A stretch of 64,000 bases of DNA from Lacisediminihabitans sp040549525 (GCF_040549525.1 NZ_JBEPTM010000003.1:62001-126000), one strand, 5' to 3'. Positions 46,003-54,973 are shown, counted from the first letter of the stretch. Translations and numbers: made by a program. The notes: generated from the letters alone by a model not told the origin.

Positions 46003-46121
46003 GGCAGTCGAGCGGCACTCGAGCGGGCACCGAAGGGGCCACCGCCACGGCAGTCGACCGGCACTCGAGCGGGCAGTCGAAGCGGCACTCAAGCGGCACT
46101 CGAGCGGCCACCGAAGCGGCT
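46003..46121. repeat. Degenerate 11-12 bp tandem array upstream of ffh
   Basis: About ten drifting copies of GGCACTCGAGCG and GGCAGTCGAAGC follow one another. No reading frame is kept. With the 83-bp array, the region 45553-46222 has no gene. Confidence 0.75.
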
Positions 46122-46222
46122 CCGGATGGCATCGAACCGCGCGGCGGATTTGCATCGAACCGGCTGCGGACCGGCAGCATTCGAGTCGCATCCGCCCGAC
46201 GCGATGCCTCAGGATCCCGGGT

Positions 46223-46228
46223 TAAACT
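46223..46228 (+). promoter_or_regulatory. -10 box for ffh
   Basis: TAAACT lies nine bases before the ATG at 46238, giving a leader of at most a few bases. Confidence 0.5.
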
Positions 46229-46237
46229 GGTGGCATC

Positions 46238-47836
46238 ATGGCCACCTTCGGAAATCTCACTGACCGCCTCGCGGATACCTTCAAGAACCTGCGCGGCAAG
46301 GGCAAACTGAGTGCCGCGGATGTCGATGGCACGGTGCGCGAGATCCGTCGCGCCCTGCTCGATGCCGACGTCGCCCTCGATGTCGTCAAGGACTTCACCG
46401 GGCGGGTGCGCGAGCGCGCCCTCGGCGACGAGGTCTCGAAGGCACTCAACCCTGCCCAGCAGGTGGTGCAGATCGTCAACGACGAACTCATCACGATCCT
46501 CGGTGGTGAGGCGCGCCGCATCCAGTTCGCCAAGACCGCGCCGACCGTGATCATGCTCGCCGGCCTCCAGGGCGCCGGCAAGACGACCCTCGCCGGCAAG
46601 CTCGCCAAGTGGCTCGCCGGACAGAACCACACCCCGCTGCTCGTCGCCGCCGACCTGCAGAGGCCGAACGCCGTCACCCAGCTCAAGGTCGTCGCGGAGC
46701 AGACCGGAGTCGCGGTCTACGCACCGGAACCCGGCAACGTCGGTGCCGAGGATGCCGCGCCGAGGTCGTTCTTCGGCGGCGCGGCCAACCCGGTCAAGGT
46801 CGCCAAAGACGGCGTGAAGTTCGCCCGCGACAAGCAGTACGACATCGTCATCGTCGACACGGCCGGCCGTCTCGGTGTCGATGCCGACCTGATGAAGCAG
46901 GCCTCCGATATCCGCCGCGCCATCGACCCCGACGAGGTCTTCTTCGTCATCGACGCGATGATCGGCCAGGATGCCGTCGCCACCGCGAAGGCCTTCCAGG
47001 AGGGAGTCGACTTCACCGCCGTCGTGCTCACCAAGCTGGACGGCGACGCGCGCGGTGGGGCCGCGCTCTCCGTGGCATCCGTCACCGGGCGTCCGATCAT
47101 TTTCGCCTCGACGGGCGAGTCGCTCGATGACTTCGAGCCCTTCTATCCGGATCGGATGGCGAGCCGCATCCTGGACCTCGGTGACATCCTCACCCTGATC
47201 GAGACCGCGCAGAAGACCTTCGACGAGGAGGAGTCTCGCAAGGTCGCCGAGAAGTTCATGACCGACAGCTTCACGCTGGAGGACTTCTTGCAGCAGATGC
47301 AGCAGCTCAAGAACATGGGCTCGATCAAGAACATGCTCGGGATGCTTCCGGGCGCGAAGGGCATGCGCCAGCAGCTCGACAACTTCGACGAGTCGGAGAT
47401 CACGCGCACCGAGGCCATCATCCAGTCGATGACCATCGGCGAGCGTCGCCAGCCCAAGGTGCTCAACGGGTCGCGCCGCGTGCGCATCGCCCGTGGATCC
47501 GGCACCACGGTCACCGAGGTCAACGCCCTCGTCAACCGGTTCGAGCAGGCCGCAAAGATGATGAAGACCGTCGCTAAGGGCGGGATGCCGCAGGTGCCGG
47601 GCATGGGTCCGATCCCCGGTGCGAAGTTCGGCGCGGCCAAGAAGGTACAGGCGAAGAAGGGCTCCAAATCGGGAAACCCCGCCAAGCGGGCCGCAGAGAA
47701 CGCCGCTCTCGCGTCGGGGGCGAAGCCGTCGACCGGAGCTGCCGGATCCGGCTTCGGGCTCGGCGGGACTGCCGCAAAGCCCGGGCCCTCAGAGGAAGAA
47801 CTCGCGAGCCTACAGAAGCTGCTCGGTCGCGGCTGA
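46238..47836 (+). CDS. ffh: Signal recognition particle protein Ffh
   Basis: A 532-residue SRP54-type GTPase. It has the N domain, G1 GLQGAGKTTLAGK near residue 107, VDTAGRLGVDADLMKQ, LTKLDGDARGGAALS, and a methionine-rich M domain (FLQQMQQLKNMGSIKNML onward) that binds 4.5S RNA and signal sequences. The last 60 residues are a Lys/Gly/Ala-rich tail typical of actinobacteria. Flanked on both sides by tandem repeats. Confidence 0.96.
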   Translation: MATFGNLTDRLADTFKNLRGKGKLSAADVDGTVREIRRALLDADVALDVVKDFTGRVRERALGDEVSKALNPAQQVVQIVNDELITILGGEARRIQFAKTAPTVIMLAGLQGAGKTTLAGKLAKWLAGQNHTPLLVAADLQRPNAVTQLKVVAEQTGVAVYAPEPGNVGAEDAAPRSFFGGAANPVKVAKDGVKFARDKQYDIVIVDTAGRLGVDADLMKQASDIRRAIDPDEVFFVIDAMIGQDAVATAKAFQEGVDFTAVVLTKLDGDARGGAALSVASVTGRPIIFASTGESLDDFEPFYPDRMASRILDLGDILTLIETAQKTFDEEESRKVAEKFMTDSFTLEDFLQQMQQLKNMGSIKNMLGMLPGAKGMRQQLDNFDESEITRTEAIIQSMTIGERRQPKVLNGSRRVRIARGSGTTVTEVNALVNRFEQAAKMMKTVAKGGMPQVPGMGPIPGAKFGAAKKVQAKKGSKSGNPAKRAAENAALASGAKPSTGAAGSGFGLGGTAAKPGPSEEELASLQKLLGRG

Positions 47837-47847
47837 CGTCCGGCGCC

Positions 47848-47938
47848 GGACTCCCGCGTGGAACTCCCGCGTGGAACTCCCGCGTGGATCTCCCGTCTGG
47901 AACTCGAGCGTGGAACTCCCGCGTGGGAATCCGGGCGT
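47848..47938. repeat. 13-bp tandem array downstream of ffh
   Basis: Seven units of the type GGAACTCCCGCGT run head to tail from 47848. Units 2, 3 and 6 are identical; unit 7 is degenerate. The array begins 12 bases after the ffh stop. It contains no inverted pair and is not an obvious terminator. Confidence 0.85.
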
Positions 47939-48020
47939 CCACGGACAACTCGGGCCGGCACGCCGGACCGGAATGTCCGCGACGGCCCGGGAAGGGCGCG
48001 ACGCCGCCGACAGGGGGCGC

Positions 48021-48710
48021 CTAGATCGACAGCTTCGCGCTGCGGATCGCCCCCGCGATCACCGTCGCGAGTTGCTGCTGTCCGCGCAGGGTCGGGTGGA
48101 TGTCGTCCGACTGCAGCCAGGACCGGTGGCCGGCCAGGGGTTGGCCGATGTCGAGGTACGTGCCTTTCACCCCCAGGATCGCCGTGCGCACCTGCTCGTT
48201 GATGTCATCCATCTGCTGGGGGGCGACGGTGTCGTTCCACACCGTGCTGATGCCGACGATGGTCGTCGCCGGCAGTTTCGCCCGCAGGCTCGAGACCACC
48301 GACTCCGTCTCGGTGTTCAGTTGCTCGTTGTCGGTGCCGAGGTCGTTGCTGCTTCCGGAGATGAGGATGAGGGCCGGATGCAGGGCCACCGCCTCGGCGA
48401 CCAGCCCGGAGAAGTCCGCACCGCAGTCATTGTCGTCGCCGGCTGCGACGAAACCGGCTCCATCGCAGGCGAGGTTCGTCAGGTCCCAGCCGTTGGTTGC
48501 GGCGAGCATGGCCGGCCACGCCTGCGTCGCGGGCAGACCGTGACCCTTCATGATCGAATCGCCGATGGCCACGACCACCGGTCGCGTCGCAGCTGAACTC
48601 GAATTGGTGTCGGTGGTGAGCGCAGCATTCGAGCATCCGGAAAGCAGGAGCATCGCGCCGGCGACCAGAAGGGTGGAGGCGCAGGCTCGAATGCGGTTCA
48701 CGAACACCAA
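48021..48710 (-). CDS. SGNH/GDSL-family hydrolase lipoprotein
   Basis: A protein of about 229 residues. A signal peptide with lipobox LSGC (Cys26) is followed by an SGNH hydrolase domain: block I AIGDSIMKGHG (Ser), block III ISGSSNDLG and block V SDDIHPTLRG (Asp and His). It should be an extracytoplasmic membrane-anchored esterase, perhaps acting on acetylated wall glycans or lipids. The start is uncertain: TTG 48710, GTG 48707 and GTG 48701 are all in frame and keep the signal peptide. Confidence 0.85.
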   Translation of the reverse strand: MVFVNRIRACASTLLVAGAMLLLSGCSNAALTTDTNSSSAATRPVVVAIGDSIMKGHGLPATQAWPAMLAATNGWDLTNLACDGAGFVAAGDDNDCGADFSGLVAEAVALHPALILISGSSNDLGTDNEQLNTETESVVSSLRAKLPATTIVGISTVWNDTVAPQQMDDINEQVRTAILGVKGTYLDIGQPLAGHRSWLQSDDIHPTLRGQQQLATVIAGAIRSAKLSI

Positions 48711-48751
48711 GTGAACGCGGTCTTCCTATGAGGATGCCGCACGGATCGTCA

Positions 48752-48757
48752 TAGGCT
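48752..48757 (+). promoter_or_regulatory. Leaderless -10 box for the LLM gene
   Basis: TAGGCT, six bases, then the ATG at 48764. Confidence 0.6.
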
Positions 48758-48763
48758 TGAGGC

Positions 48764-49567
48764 ATGACTGATGCCCCAAACCGTCCCGTCCGACTCGGCG
48801 TGCAGATCGCGCCCCAGCATGCGAGCTACGAGAAGATTCGCGAGACCGCCGCCGAACTCGAGGAGCTCGGCGCCGACATCCTCTTCAACTGGGACCACTT
48901 CTATCCCCTCTCCGGCGAACCGGACGGCTTGCACTTCGAGTCCTGGACCATGCTCGCCGCGCTCGCCGAGCAGACCTCCCGAGTGGAGCTCGGCGCCCTG
49001 GTCAACTGCAACAGCTACCGCAACGCCAACCTTCAGGCCGACATGGCGCGCACCATCGACCACATCAGTGCGAAGGGCACCGGCACCGGCCGCTTCATCT
49101 TCGGCACGGGTTCCGGATGGTTCGAACGCGACTACGACGAGTACGGCTACGAATTCGGCACCGTCGGCCAGCGTCTCGACGCCCTCGCAGCCAACCTCCC
49201 GATCATCGAGGAGCGCTGGGGCAAGCTCAACCCTCCTCCCACCCGTCACATCCCCGTGCTCATCGGCGGTGGGGGCGAGAAGAAGACCCTGCGCATCGTG
49301 GCGCAGCACGCTGACATCTGGCATTCCTTCAGCGACCCTGAGACCCTGCAGCGCAAGCTCGGGATCCTCGCCGAGCACGGAGAGGCTGTCGGTCGCGACG
49401 TCTCCCAGATCGAGATCTCCACCGAACTGCGCGGGCGCACCCCCGACGAAGCGGACGCCCTGCACGCCCTCGGCACCACGCTCTTCACGATCGGTCTCAG
49501 CGGTCCGGATTACGACCTCGCCCCGGTGCGCGACTGGCTCTCCTGGCGCGACAGCAAGAACGCCTGA
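48764..49567 (+). CDS. LLM-class F420-dependent oxidoreductase
   Basis: A 267-residue luciferase-like protein, short for the family. Visible motifs are LGVQIAPQHASYEKIR, LFNWDHFYPLSG (active-site region), FGTGSGWFERDYDEYGYEFG and IPVLIGGGGEKKTLRI. Many actinobacterial homologues are annotated F420-dependent; the substrate is unknown. The next gene, an amidase, has its own leaderless promoter 24 bases on. Confidence 0.87.
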   Translation: MTDAPNRPVRLGVQIAPQHASYEKIRETAAELEELGADILFNWDHFYPLSGEPDGLHFESWTMLAALAEQTSRVELGALVNCNSYRNANLQADMARTIDHISAKGTGTGRFIFGTGSGWFERDYDEYGYEFGTVGQRLDALAANLPIIEERWGKLNPPPTRHIPVLIGGGGEKKTLRIVAQHADIWHSFSDPETLQRKLGILAEHGEAVGRDVSQIEISTELRGRTPDEADALHALGTTLFTIGLSGPDYDLAPVRDWLSWRDSKNA

Positions 49568-49590
49568 CGGTTACGCACTGAGGAGGGTCC

Positions 49591-49596
49591 TAGGCT
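49591..49596 (+). promoter_or_regulatory. Leaderless -10 box for the amidase gene
   Basis: TAGGCT, six bases, then the ATG at 49603. A GAGGAGGG lies just upstream of the box. Confidence 0.5.
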
Positions 49597-49602
49597 GAGG
49601 CC

Positions 49603-50961
49603 ATGACCCTCCTCACCGCCGTGGAGTCGGCCGCCGCAGTGCGGTCCGGCACCCTCACCGCCGTCGATGCGACCCGCGCCGCGCTCGCCCGGATCGAAGC
49701 GGGAGTGCGGCTCGGGGCCTTCCAGGTGGTGCGTGCCGAGAGGGCGCTCGCCGAGGCCGCGGGGGTGGATGCCCGAGCCGACCTGTCGACTCTTGCTCTG
49801 GCCGGCGTGCCCATCGCCATCAAGGACAACATCCCGGTGGCGGGGGAGCCGATGCGCGACGGTTCCGCCGCCACGAGCGCGACTCCGCAGTCCGCCGACC
49901 ACGAGATCGTCGCCCGCCTGCGTGCGGCCGGAGCCGTCATCGTCGGCATCACGCGGGTTCCCGAGCTCTGTGTCTTCGGCACGACGGACTCGGTCTACGG
50001 TGTGACGCGAAACCCCTGGAACCCGGAGCGCACCCCGGGAGGCTCGTCCGGGGGATCGGCCGCCGCCGTGGCATCCGGTCAGGTTCCCGTCGCGCATGGC
50101 AACGACGGCATGGGGTCGGTGCGCATCCCGGCCGCCAATTGCGGTCTCTTCGGTATCAAGCCGGGCAGTGGGCTCGTGCCCCAGGACATCGGTGTGGATG
50201 CCTGGCTCGGCATGAGCGAGAACGGTCCCCTCGCGACGACCGTGGCCGATGCCGCGCTGCTGCTCTCGGTCATGGCCGGCCGCCCGGAGCTGGCCTCGCC
50301 GGTCGAACCGTCGAGGCCGCTGCGCATCGCGATCGCGGCGGGGGAGCCCTCACCTCTGGTGTCCCTCGACCCGGAGTGGCGCCGAGGACTGGCGGAGACG
50401 GCGGCAGCACTCCGGGCGGCCGGTCATCTCGTCACCGAAGTCAGGTTTCCCTATGACCCGAATCCGCTGCCGCTGCTCGCCCGCTGGTTCGCGGGGACGG
50501 CGACGGATGCCGAGACTCTGGACGGCGCACGGCTGGAGCGGCGCGTGAGGGTGCACGCCAGGCTCGGCAGGATCGCACGCCGGGCCGGGCTGCTGAAGAA
50601 CGCGCCCGTCGATCGACTGCGCGCCCGGGTTCACGGTTTCTTCGCCGACTACGACCTTCTGCTCACCCCCACACTCGCGCAGCCCGGGCCGGTCGCCGGC
50701 AACTGGCACGAACGCGGCTGGTGGGCCAACATGGTCTCGAACATCCGGTACGCGCCGTACCCGTCCACCTGGAACCTCCTCGGGTGGCCTGCGGCGAGCA
50801 TCCCCGCGGGCTGGCACGCCACGGCGAAGGTTCCTCTCGCGGTGCAGATCGTCGCGGAGCCGCAGCCCGATGGGGCCGGAGAGGCACTCATCCTCTCCCT
50901 CGCCACCCAGCTCGAACGCCTCCGCCCGTGGCCGCGGGTCGCACCGGGCTTCGGAGAATAG
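49603..50961 (+). CDS. Amidase-signature family hydrolase
   Basis: A 452-residue amidase. The Ser-cisSer-Lys triad is visible as AIKDNIPV (Lys), GGSSGGSAAAVASG (cis-Ser) and GSVRIPAANCG (nucleophile Ser). The usual DTGGS before the nucleophile is DGMGS here, a conservative change. The family hydrolyses diverse amides, including 6-aminohexanoate oligomers and glutamyl-tRNA. Lack of GatB/GatC neighbours argues against GatA. Substrate unknown. Confidence 0.88.
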   Translation: MTLLTAVESAAAVRSGTLTAVDATRAALARIEAGVRLGAFQVVRAERALAEAAGVDARADLSTLALAGVPIAIKDNIPVAGEPMRDGSAATSATPQSADHEIVARLRAAGAVIVGITRVPELCVFGTTDSVYGVTRNPWNPERTPGGSSGGSAAAVASGQVPVAHGNDGMGSVRIPAANCGLFGIKPGSGLVPQDIGVDAWLGMSENGPLATTVADAALLLSVMAGRPELASPVEPSRPLRIAIAAGEPSPLVSLDPEWRRGLAETAAALRAAGHLVTEVRFPYDPNPLPLLARWFAGTATDAETLDGARLERRVRVHARLGRIARRAGLLKNAPVDRLRARVHGFFADYDLLLTPTLAQPGPVAGNWHERGWWANMVSNIRYAPYPSTWNLLGWPAASIPAGWHATAKVPLAVQIVAEPQPDGAGEALILSLATQLERLRPWPRVAPGFGE

Positions 50962-51079
50962 CGCCACCGCCGGGCGGTTTCAGCCGCCGATCGACTTCTG
51001 TCGGGGGCGTTTTCGGCCACGATTGCGCGGATTCCGGACATCGAACTCCCGGTCGTTCCGGGGCGACGGTAGCTGTGTA

Positions 51080-51085
51080 TAACCT
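51080..51085 (+). promoter_or_regulatory. Leaderless -10 box for the EamA transporter gene
   Basis: TAACCT, six bases, then the ATG at 51092. Confidence 0.6.
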
Positions 51086-51091
51086 GAGCAG

Positions 51092-52036
51092 ATGACCACC
51101 ATCCCCACCCCCGGCGTGAAGCCGGGAGCCCCTCAGCTTTCAGCACCCCGGCTCAGTACCTCGGTGCTGATCGCCATCGTCGTGACCCTGCTCGCCTGGT
51201 CGAGCGCGTTCATCGTGATCCGCGGGGTCGCTCCGCACTTCGCCGGCGGATCGCTCGCCTTCGCACGACTGCTGGTGGGCACGGTGGTCTTGTCGCTGCT
51301 GCTGATCGGCCACCGCTGGGTGCGACCGACGGTGCGGGAGTGGGTGCTGATCGTCGTCTTCGGGCTGTCCTGGTTCGCCGCCTACAACGTCGCCCTCAAC
51401 ATCTCCGAGCAGTCGCTTGACGCCGGAACCACGGCGATGATCGTGGGCATCGGACCGGTGCTCATCGCGTTGGGAGCCGGGGTGTTCCTCGGCGACGGCA
51501 TCCCGCGCTGGCTGGCGATCGGAGCCGGTATCGCCTTCCTCGGTGTCGTTCTCATCGGCATCTCCAGTGGGATCACCCGCATCGGCGACGGGGCGGGCGT
51601 GATCTGGGCCATCGTCGCGGCGGTCACCTACGCGATCGGGGTGATCTGCCAGAAGCCGGTCTTGCGCAGGCTGCCGAACCGCCAGGTCACCTTCCTCGGC
51701 TGCGCGGTGGGAGCCGTTGCGTGTCTGCCCTTCACCGGCGGTCTCATCCACGACCTCTCGCGGGCACCGGTGACGAGCATCCTCGGGGCCGTCTACCTCG
51801 GCGTCGTGCCGACGGCGATCGCCTTCAGCACCTGGGCCTACGCCCTGTCGAAGATGTCGGCCGGGCCGCTCGCGGTCACCACCTATATCGTTCCGACGCT
51901 CGTAGTGGTCGAGGCGCTGCTGTTCTTCCGGGAGGTTCCGGCCCCCCTCGCGATCGTCGGTGGCGTCGTCTGCCTGGTGGGTGTCGCCGTCTCGCGCAGG
52001 CGTTCGCGAGCGCCGCGCACCACGATTGGTTCCTGA
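51092..52036 (+). CDS. EamA/DMT-superfamily transporter
   Basis: A 314-residue integral membrane protein with ten helices in two EamA repeats (LLAWSSAFIVIRGVAPHF opens the first, VIWAIVAAVTYAIGVICQKP the second). The family exports amino acids, metabolites or drugs. The specific cargo cannot be inferred. It is the last of four accessory genes between ffh and rpsP. Confidence 0.9.
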   Translation: MTTIPTPGVKPGAPQLSAPRLSTSVLIAIVVTLLAWSSAFIVIRGVAPHFAGGSLAFARLLVGTVVLSLLLIGHRWVRPTVREWVLIVVFGLSWFAAYNVALNISEQSLDAGTTAMIVGIGPVLIALGAGVFLGDGIPRWLAIGAGIAFLGVVLIGISSGITRIGDGAGVIWAIVAAVTYAIGVICQKPVLRRLPNRQVTFLGCAVGAVACLPFTGGLIHDLSRAPVTSILGAVYLGVVPTAIAFSTWAYALSKMSAGPLAVTTYIVPTLVVVEALLFFREVPAPLAIVGGVVCLVGVAVSRRRSRAPRTTIGS

Positions 52037-52188
52037 ATCCCCAAAAACCTGCAAGAATGATCAGTCGAGACATGTGCCGTTCGACCCTCTAATCAGGCGG
52101 CAGCGTCTCCCATCAGAGCTTTTCTGCCGAGTGTGCACCCCACGCTCACGGCAAGCAGTTCGCCCTCATAAATCATCTCTGGAGAATT
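52037..52188 (+). promoter_or_regulatory. rpsP promoter and structured leader
   Basis: AAGAAT near 52052 can act as a -10, giving a leader of about 130 bases. The leader contains a strong hairpin built from GCCGAGTGTG and the pairing CACGCTCACGGC (about 52128-52155). GGAGA stands before the GTG. Such long leaders suit ribosomal-protein feedback control, which is not demonstrated here. Confidence 0.45.
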
Positions 52189-52719
52189 GTGGCTGTAAAA
52201 ATCCGTTTGAAGCGCATGGGCAAGATCCGCGCTCCTTACTACCGAATCGTTGTTGCCGACTCACACACCAAGCGTGATGGTCGTGTCATCGAGGAGATCG
52301 GCAAGTACCACCCCACCGAGGAGCCCTCGTTCATCGAGGTCGACTCGGAGCGCGCGCAGTACTGGCTCGGAGTCGGCGCGCAGCCGACCGAGCAGGTCGC
52401 CGCCATCCTCAAGCTCACGGGCGACTGGGGAATCTTCAAGGGCGACAAGAACGCCGTCAGCACCGTGAAGACCAAGGAATCGAAGGTCGACTTCGTCGCC
52501 GACGAGAAGAAGAAGCCCGTCCTGAAGCCGAAGGCCGAGGCGCCCGCGCCCAAGGTCGAGGCTCCTGCCGAGGCGCCTGACGACGAGATCGCCCCCGCGG
52601 TCGAGGGCCTGAACGACGCCGACGCCGCGAAGGTCGAGGCCGTCTCCGACGCCGCCGAAGCCAAGGCCGACGACGCGACCGAGGCTGACGCCGAGGCTGC
52701 CAGCGCCGACAAGGCGTAG
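52189..52719 (+). CDS. rpsP: Ribosomal protein bS16 with long acidic tail
   Basis: A 176-residue bS16. The first 80 residues are canonical (AVKIRLKRMGKIRAPYYRIV, KYHPTEEP). They are followed by an Ala/Glu/Lys/Asp-rich, low-complexity tail of about 90 residues; tails like this are common in actinobacteria. GTG start. It heads the rpsP-KH-rimM-trmD operon. Confidence 0.96.
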   Translation: MAVKIRLKRMGKIRAPYYRIVVADSHTKRDGRVIEEIGKYHPTEEPSFIEVDSERAQYWLGVGAQPTEQVAAILKLTGDWGIFKGDKNAVSTVKTKESKVDFVADEKKKPVLKPKAEAPAPKVEAPAEAPDDEIAPAVEGLNDADAAKVEAVSDAAEAKADDATEADAEAASADKA

Positions 52720-52722
52720 GCA

Positions 52723-52959
52723 ATGCTCGCAGCCGCCCTCGAACATCTCGTCAAGGGAATTGTCGACAACCCCGACGAGGTTCAGGTCGTAGCAAAGAAC
52801 TCACCGCGTGGCGAGGTTCTCGAGGTGCGAGTGCACCCCGAGGACCTCGGTCGCGTAATCGGTCGCGCCGGTCGCACCGCGAAGGCGCTCCGCACCCTCG
52901 TTTCGGCCATCGCCGACGGTCGTAAGGTGCGCGTCGACGTGGTGGACACCGATTTCTAA
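52723..52959 (+). CDS. khpA: KH-domain RNA-binding protein KhpA
   Basis: A 78-residue single KH-domain protein. The RNA-gripping GxxG loop is IGRAGRTAKALR near residue 47. KhpA works with KhpB (Jag) on small RNAs and cell-wall-related mRNAs in firmicutes; its actinobacterial role is less clear. It begins three bases after rpsP. Confidence 0.93.
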   Translation: MLAAALEHLVKGIVDNPDEVQVVAKNSPRGEVLEVRVHPEDLGRVIGRAGRTAKALRTLVSAIADGRKVRVDVVDTDF

Positions 52960-53011
52960 CAACCCGCAACCCAGCACACAGCCCGCACCGGCCCCATCAG
53001 GGTCCGACCAG

Positions 53012-53590
53012 TTGCGGGTCGGTCGACTCACCAAGGCCCACGGCCTCAAGGGAGCGATCAAGGTCGAGTTGTACACGGATGCCCCGGAACGACGTTTCGT
53101 TCCGGGCGCCGTGTTCACCCTCCAGGTGCCGACCTCATCCCCGTGGCACGGGAAGACGCTCGAGCTCATCGAACTCAAGTGGTACAACCTGCAGCCGGTG
53201 GCGTTCTTCAAGGATGTCTCCGACCGGTCCGCCGCGGAGGCCCTGATCAAGGCGATCCTCTGGATCGACCACGACCTCGCCGCCGCCTCCGACGAGGAGG
53301 ATGCCTGGTACGACCACCAGCTCGTCGGGCTCGCGGTCATGCGGGACGGCATCCGTGTCGGCACCGTCAGCCAGGTGGATCACCTGCCCTCGCAGGACCT
53401 CATTCACGTGACGACCGAGACCGGCGAGGTTCTGGTTCCTTTCGTGAAGGCCATCGTGCCTACCGTCGACATCGCCGCTGGCACCCTCACGGTGACACCG
53501 CCGGACGGGCTGTTCGAGGAGCTTCCCGACGACGACGAGGCTCCCGACAACGCACCCGACACGGCACCCGACGCGGAGTCGACGGACTAA
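53012..53590 (+). CDS. rimM: 16S rRNA processing protein RimM
   Basis: A 192-residue RimM that binds uS19 and helps mature the 30S head. The N-terminal barrel is RVGRLTKAHGLKGAIKVELY. The PRC-barrel half has AWYDHQLVGLAV and GEVLVPFVKAIVPTVD, and the C-terminus is acidic. The only start in frame is TTG at 53012. No good ribosome site exists, so this start is weakly supported. Confidence 0.92.
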   Translation: MRVGRLTKAHGLKGAIKVELYTDAPERRFVPGAVFTLQVPTSSPWHGKTLELIELKWYNLQPVAFFKDVSDRSAAEALIKAILWIDHDLAAASDEEDAWYDHQLVGLAVMRDGIRVGTVSQVDHLPSQDLIHVTTETGEVLVPFVKAIVPTVDIAAGTLTVTPPDGLFEELPDDDEAPDNAPDTAPDAESTD

Positions 53591-53605
53591 CTGAGGGGCC
53601 TCGCG

Positions 53606-54343
53606 ATGCGTATCGACATCGTCACCATCTTCCCGGAGTTCTTCTCCGTGCTCGATGTGTCCCTGCTCGGAAAGGCCCGCCAGACCGGCCTGATCGAGCT
53701 CGGCATCCACGATCTTCGAGACTTCACTTTCGACCGTCACCGCACCGTGGACGACACCCCCTACGGCGGCGGGGCCGGAATGGTGATGAAGCCGGAGCCC
53801 TGGGGCGAAGCGCTCGACAGCATCCTCTATGCCGGCGAGGCACAGAGGGCGGATGCCCCGGTCGTGATCTTCCCCTCGCCGGCGGGGGAGCTCTTCACCC
53901 AGAAGCTGGCCAACGAGCTCGCGACAGAGCCCCGGCTGGTCTTCGGCTGCGGACGCTACGAGGGCATCGACCAGCGCGTCGTCGACTACGCCGCGACCCG
54001 TGCCCGGGTGCGTCTCGTGAGCCTCGGCGACTACGTGCTCAACGGGGGAGAGGTCGCGACGATGGCGATGATCGAGGCGATCGGCCGGCTGATCCCCGGT
54101 GTCGTCGGCAACCCGGAGAGTCTCGTCGAGGAGTCGCACTCCGACGGCCTGCTCGAGTACCCCAGCTACACCAAACCGGGCGTCTGGCGTGGATTCGAGG
54201 TGCCTCCCGTGCTTCTCAGCGGCAATCATGGGGCGATCGCGACGTGGCGGCACGAGCAGCAGCTCGAGCGCACACGCACGGTTCGACCCGATCTGCTCGC
54301 ACCGGGTCCCCTCGCGCCGGGAGAGAGTGCTCCGGGATCATGA
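53606..54343 (+). CDS. trmD: tRNA (guanine-N1-)-methyltransferase TrmD
   Basis: A 245-residue SPOUT-fold enzyme that methylates G37 of tRNAs to prevent frameshifts. Visible motifs are RIDIVTIFPEFF, DDTPYGGGAGMVMKPEP, FGCGRYEGIDQRVVDY and SLGDYVLNGGEVA (the trefoil-knot SAM site). It overlaps the following GNAT gene by ATGA. Confidence 0.96.
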   Translation: MRIDIVTIFPEFFSVLDVSLLGKARQTGLIELGIHDLRDFTFDRHRTVDDTPYGGGAGMVMKPEPWGEALDSILYAGEAQRADAPVVIFPSPAGELFTQKLANELATEPRLVFGCGRYEGIDQRVVDYAATRARVRLVSLGDYVLNGGEVATMAMIEAIGRLIPGVVGNPESLVEESHSDGLLEYPSYTKPGVWRGFEVPPVLLSGNHGAIATWRHEQQLERTRTVRPDLLAPGPLAPGESAPGS

Positions 54344-54915
54344 GCGAGGGAATCGACGCTGTCGCGTGGCCCGTTCGCACCGAGCGTCTTCAGATCCGAC
54401 CCGCCGTGGAGGCAGACGGCCCCGCGACCTGGCTGTACCGCGGGCAGGACTCAGTGTCCCGCTGGATCACCAGTGCCCAGCCCGAAAGCGAGCACTATCT
54501 CGCGGACTTCGTCGAGCCAGGGCGGCTGGCCAAGACCCTGGTGATCGAGCTCGACGGCAGGGTGATCGGCGACCTGATGCTGGCGATCGGGGACGCCTGG
54601 GCGCAGGCCGAGGTGCGGGAACAGGCCCGCGCGGTGCAAGCCGAGCTCGGCTGGAGCCTCGATCCCGCATTCACCGGCAAGGGCTACGCCACCGAGGCCG
54701 TCGCGGAAGTGATCAGGATCTGCTTCGAGGAGCTCCACCTGCGTCGGGTGATCGCGGACTGCTTCGCGGACAACGAGCCGTCCTGGCGCCTGATGGAGCG
54801 CGTCGGCATGCGTCGCGAGTCGCACGACGTGCGCGGATCCCTGCATCGCTCCGGCGAATGGCTCGATGGCCTCGCCTACGCGCTGCTCGCCGACGAGTGG
54901 CGCAGCGCGCGGTAG
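54340..54915 (+). CDS. GNAT acetyltransferase coupled to trmD
   Basis: A 191-residue RimJ/RimL-type GNAT. RTERLQIRPAVEADG opens the fold, and LDPAFTGKGYATEAVAEVI is the acetyl-CoA loop. It ends with DNEPSWRLMERVGMRRE. Likely N-acetylates a protein terminus or small molecule. Translational coupling to trmD is notable but may only reflect gene packing. Confidence 0.9.
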   Translation: MSEGIDAVAWPVRTERLQIRPAVEADGPATWLYRGQDSVSRWITSAQPESEHYLADFVEPGRLAKTLVIELDGRVIGDLMLAIGDAWAQAEVREQARAVQAELGWSLDPAFTGKGYATEAVAEVIRICFEELHLRRVIADCFADNEPSWRLMERVGMRRESHDVRGSLHRSGEWLDGLAYALLADEWRSAR

Positions 54916-54973
54916 CGACCGCGCCGCGACGACCGGCCAGTCTCTCCGTGTCGATCCGACGCCGGGATGCCCG

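Noticed and set aside
45562..46191. Open frames running through the 83-bp and 11-12 bp repeats on both strands
   Set aside because: Because 83 is not divisible by three, each unit is read in a different frame and the peptides do not repeat. No start signal or domain is seen.
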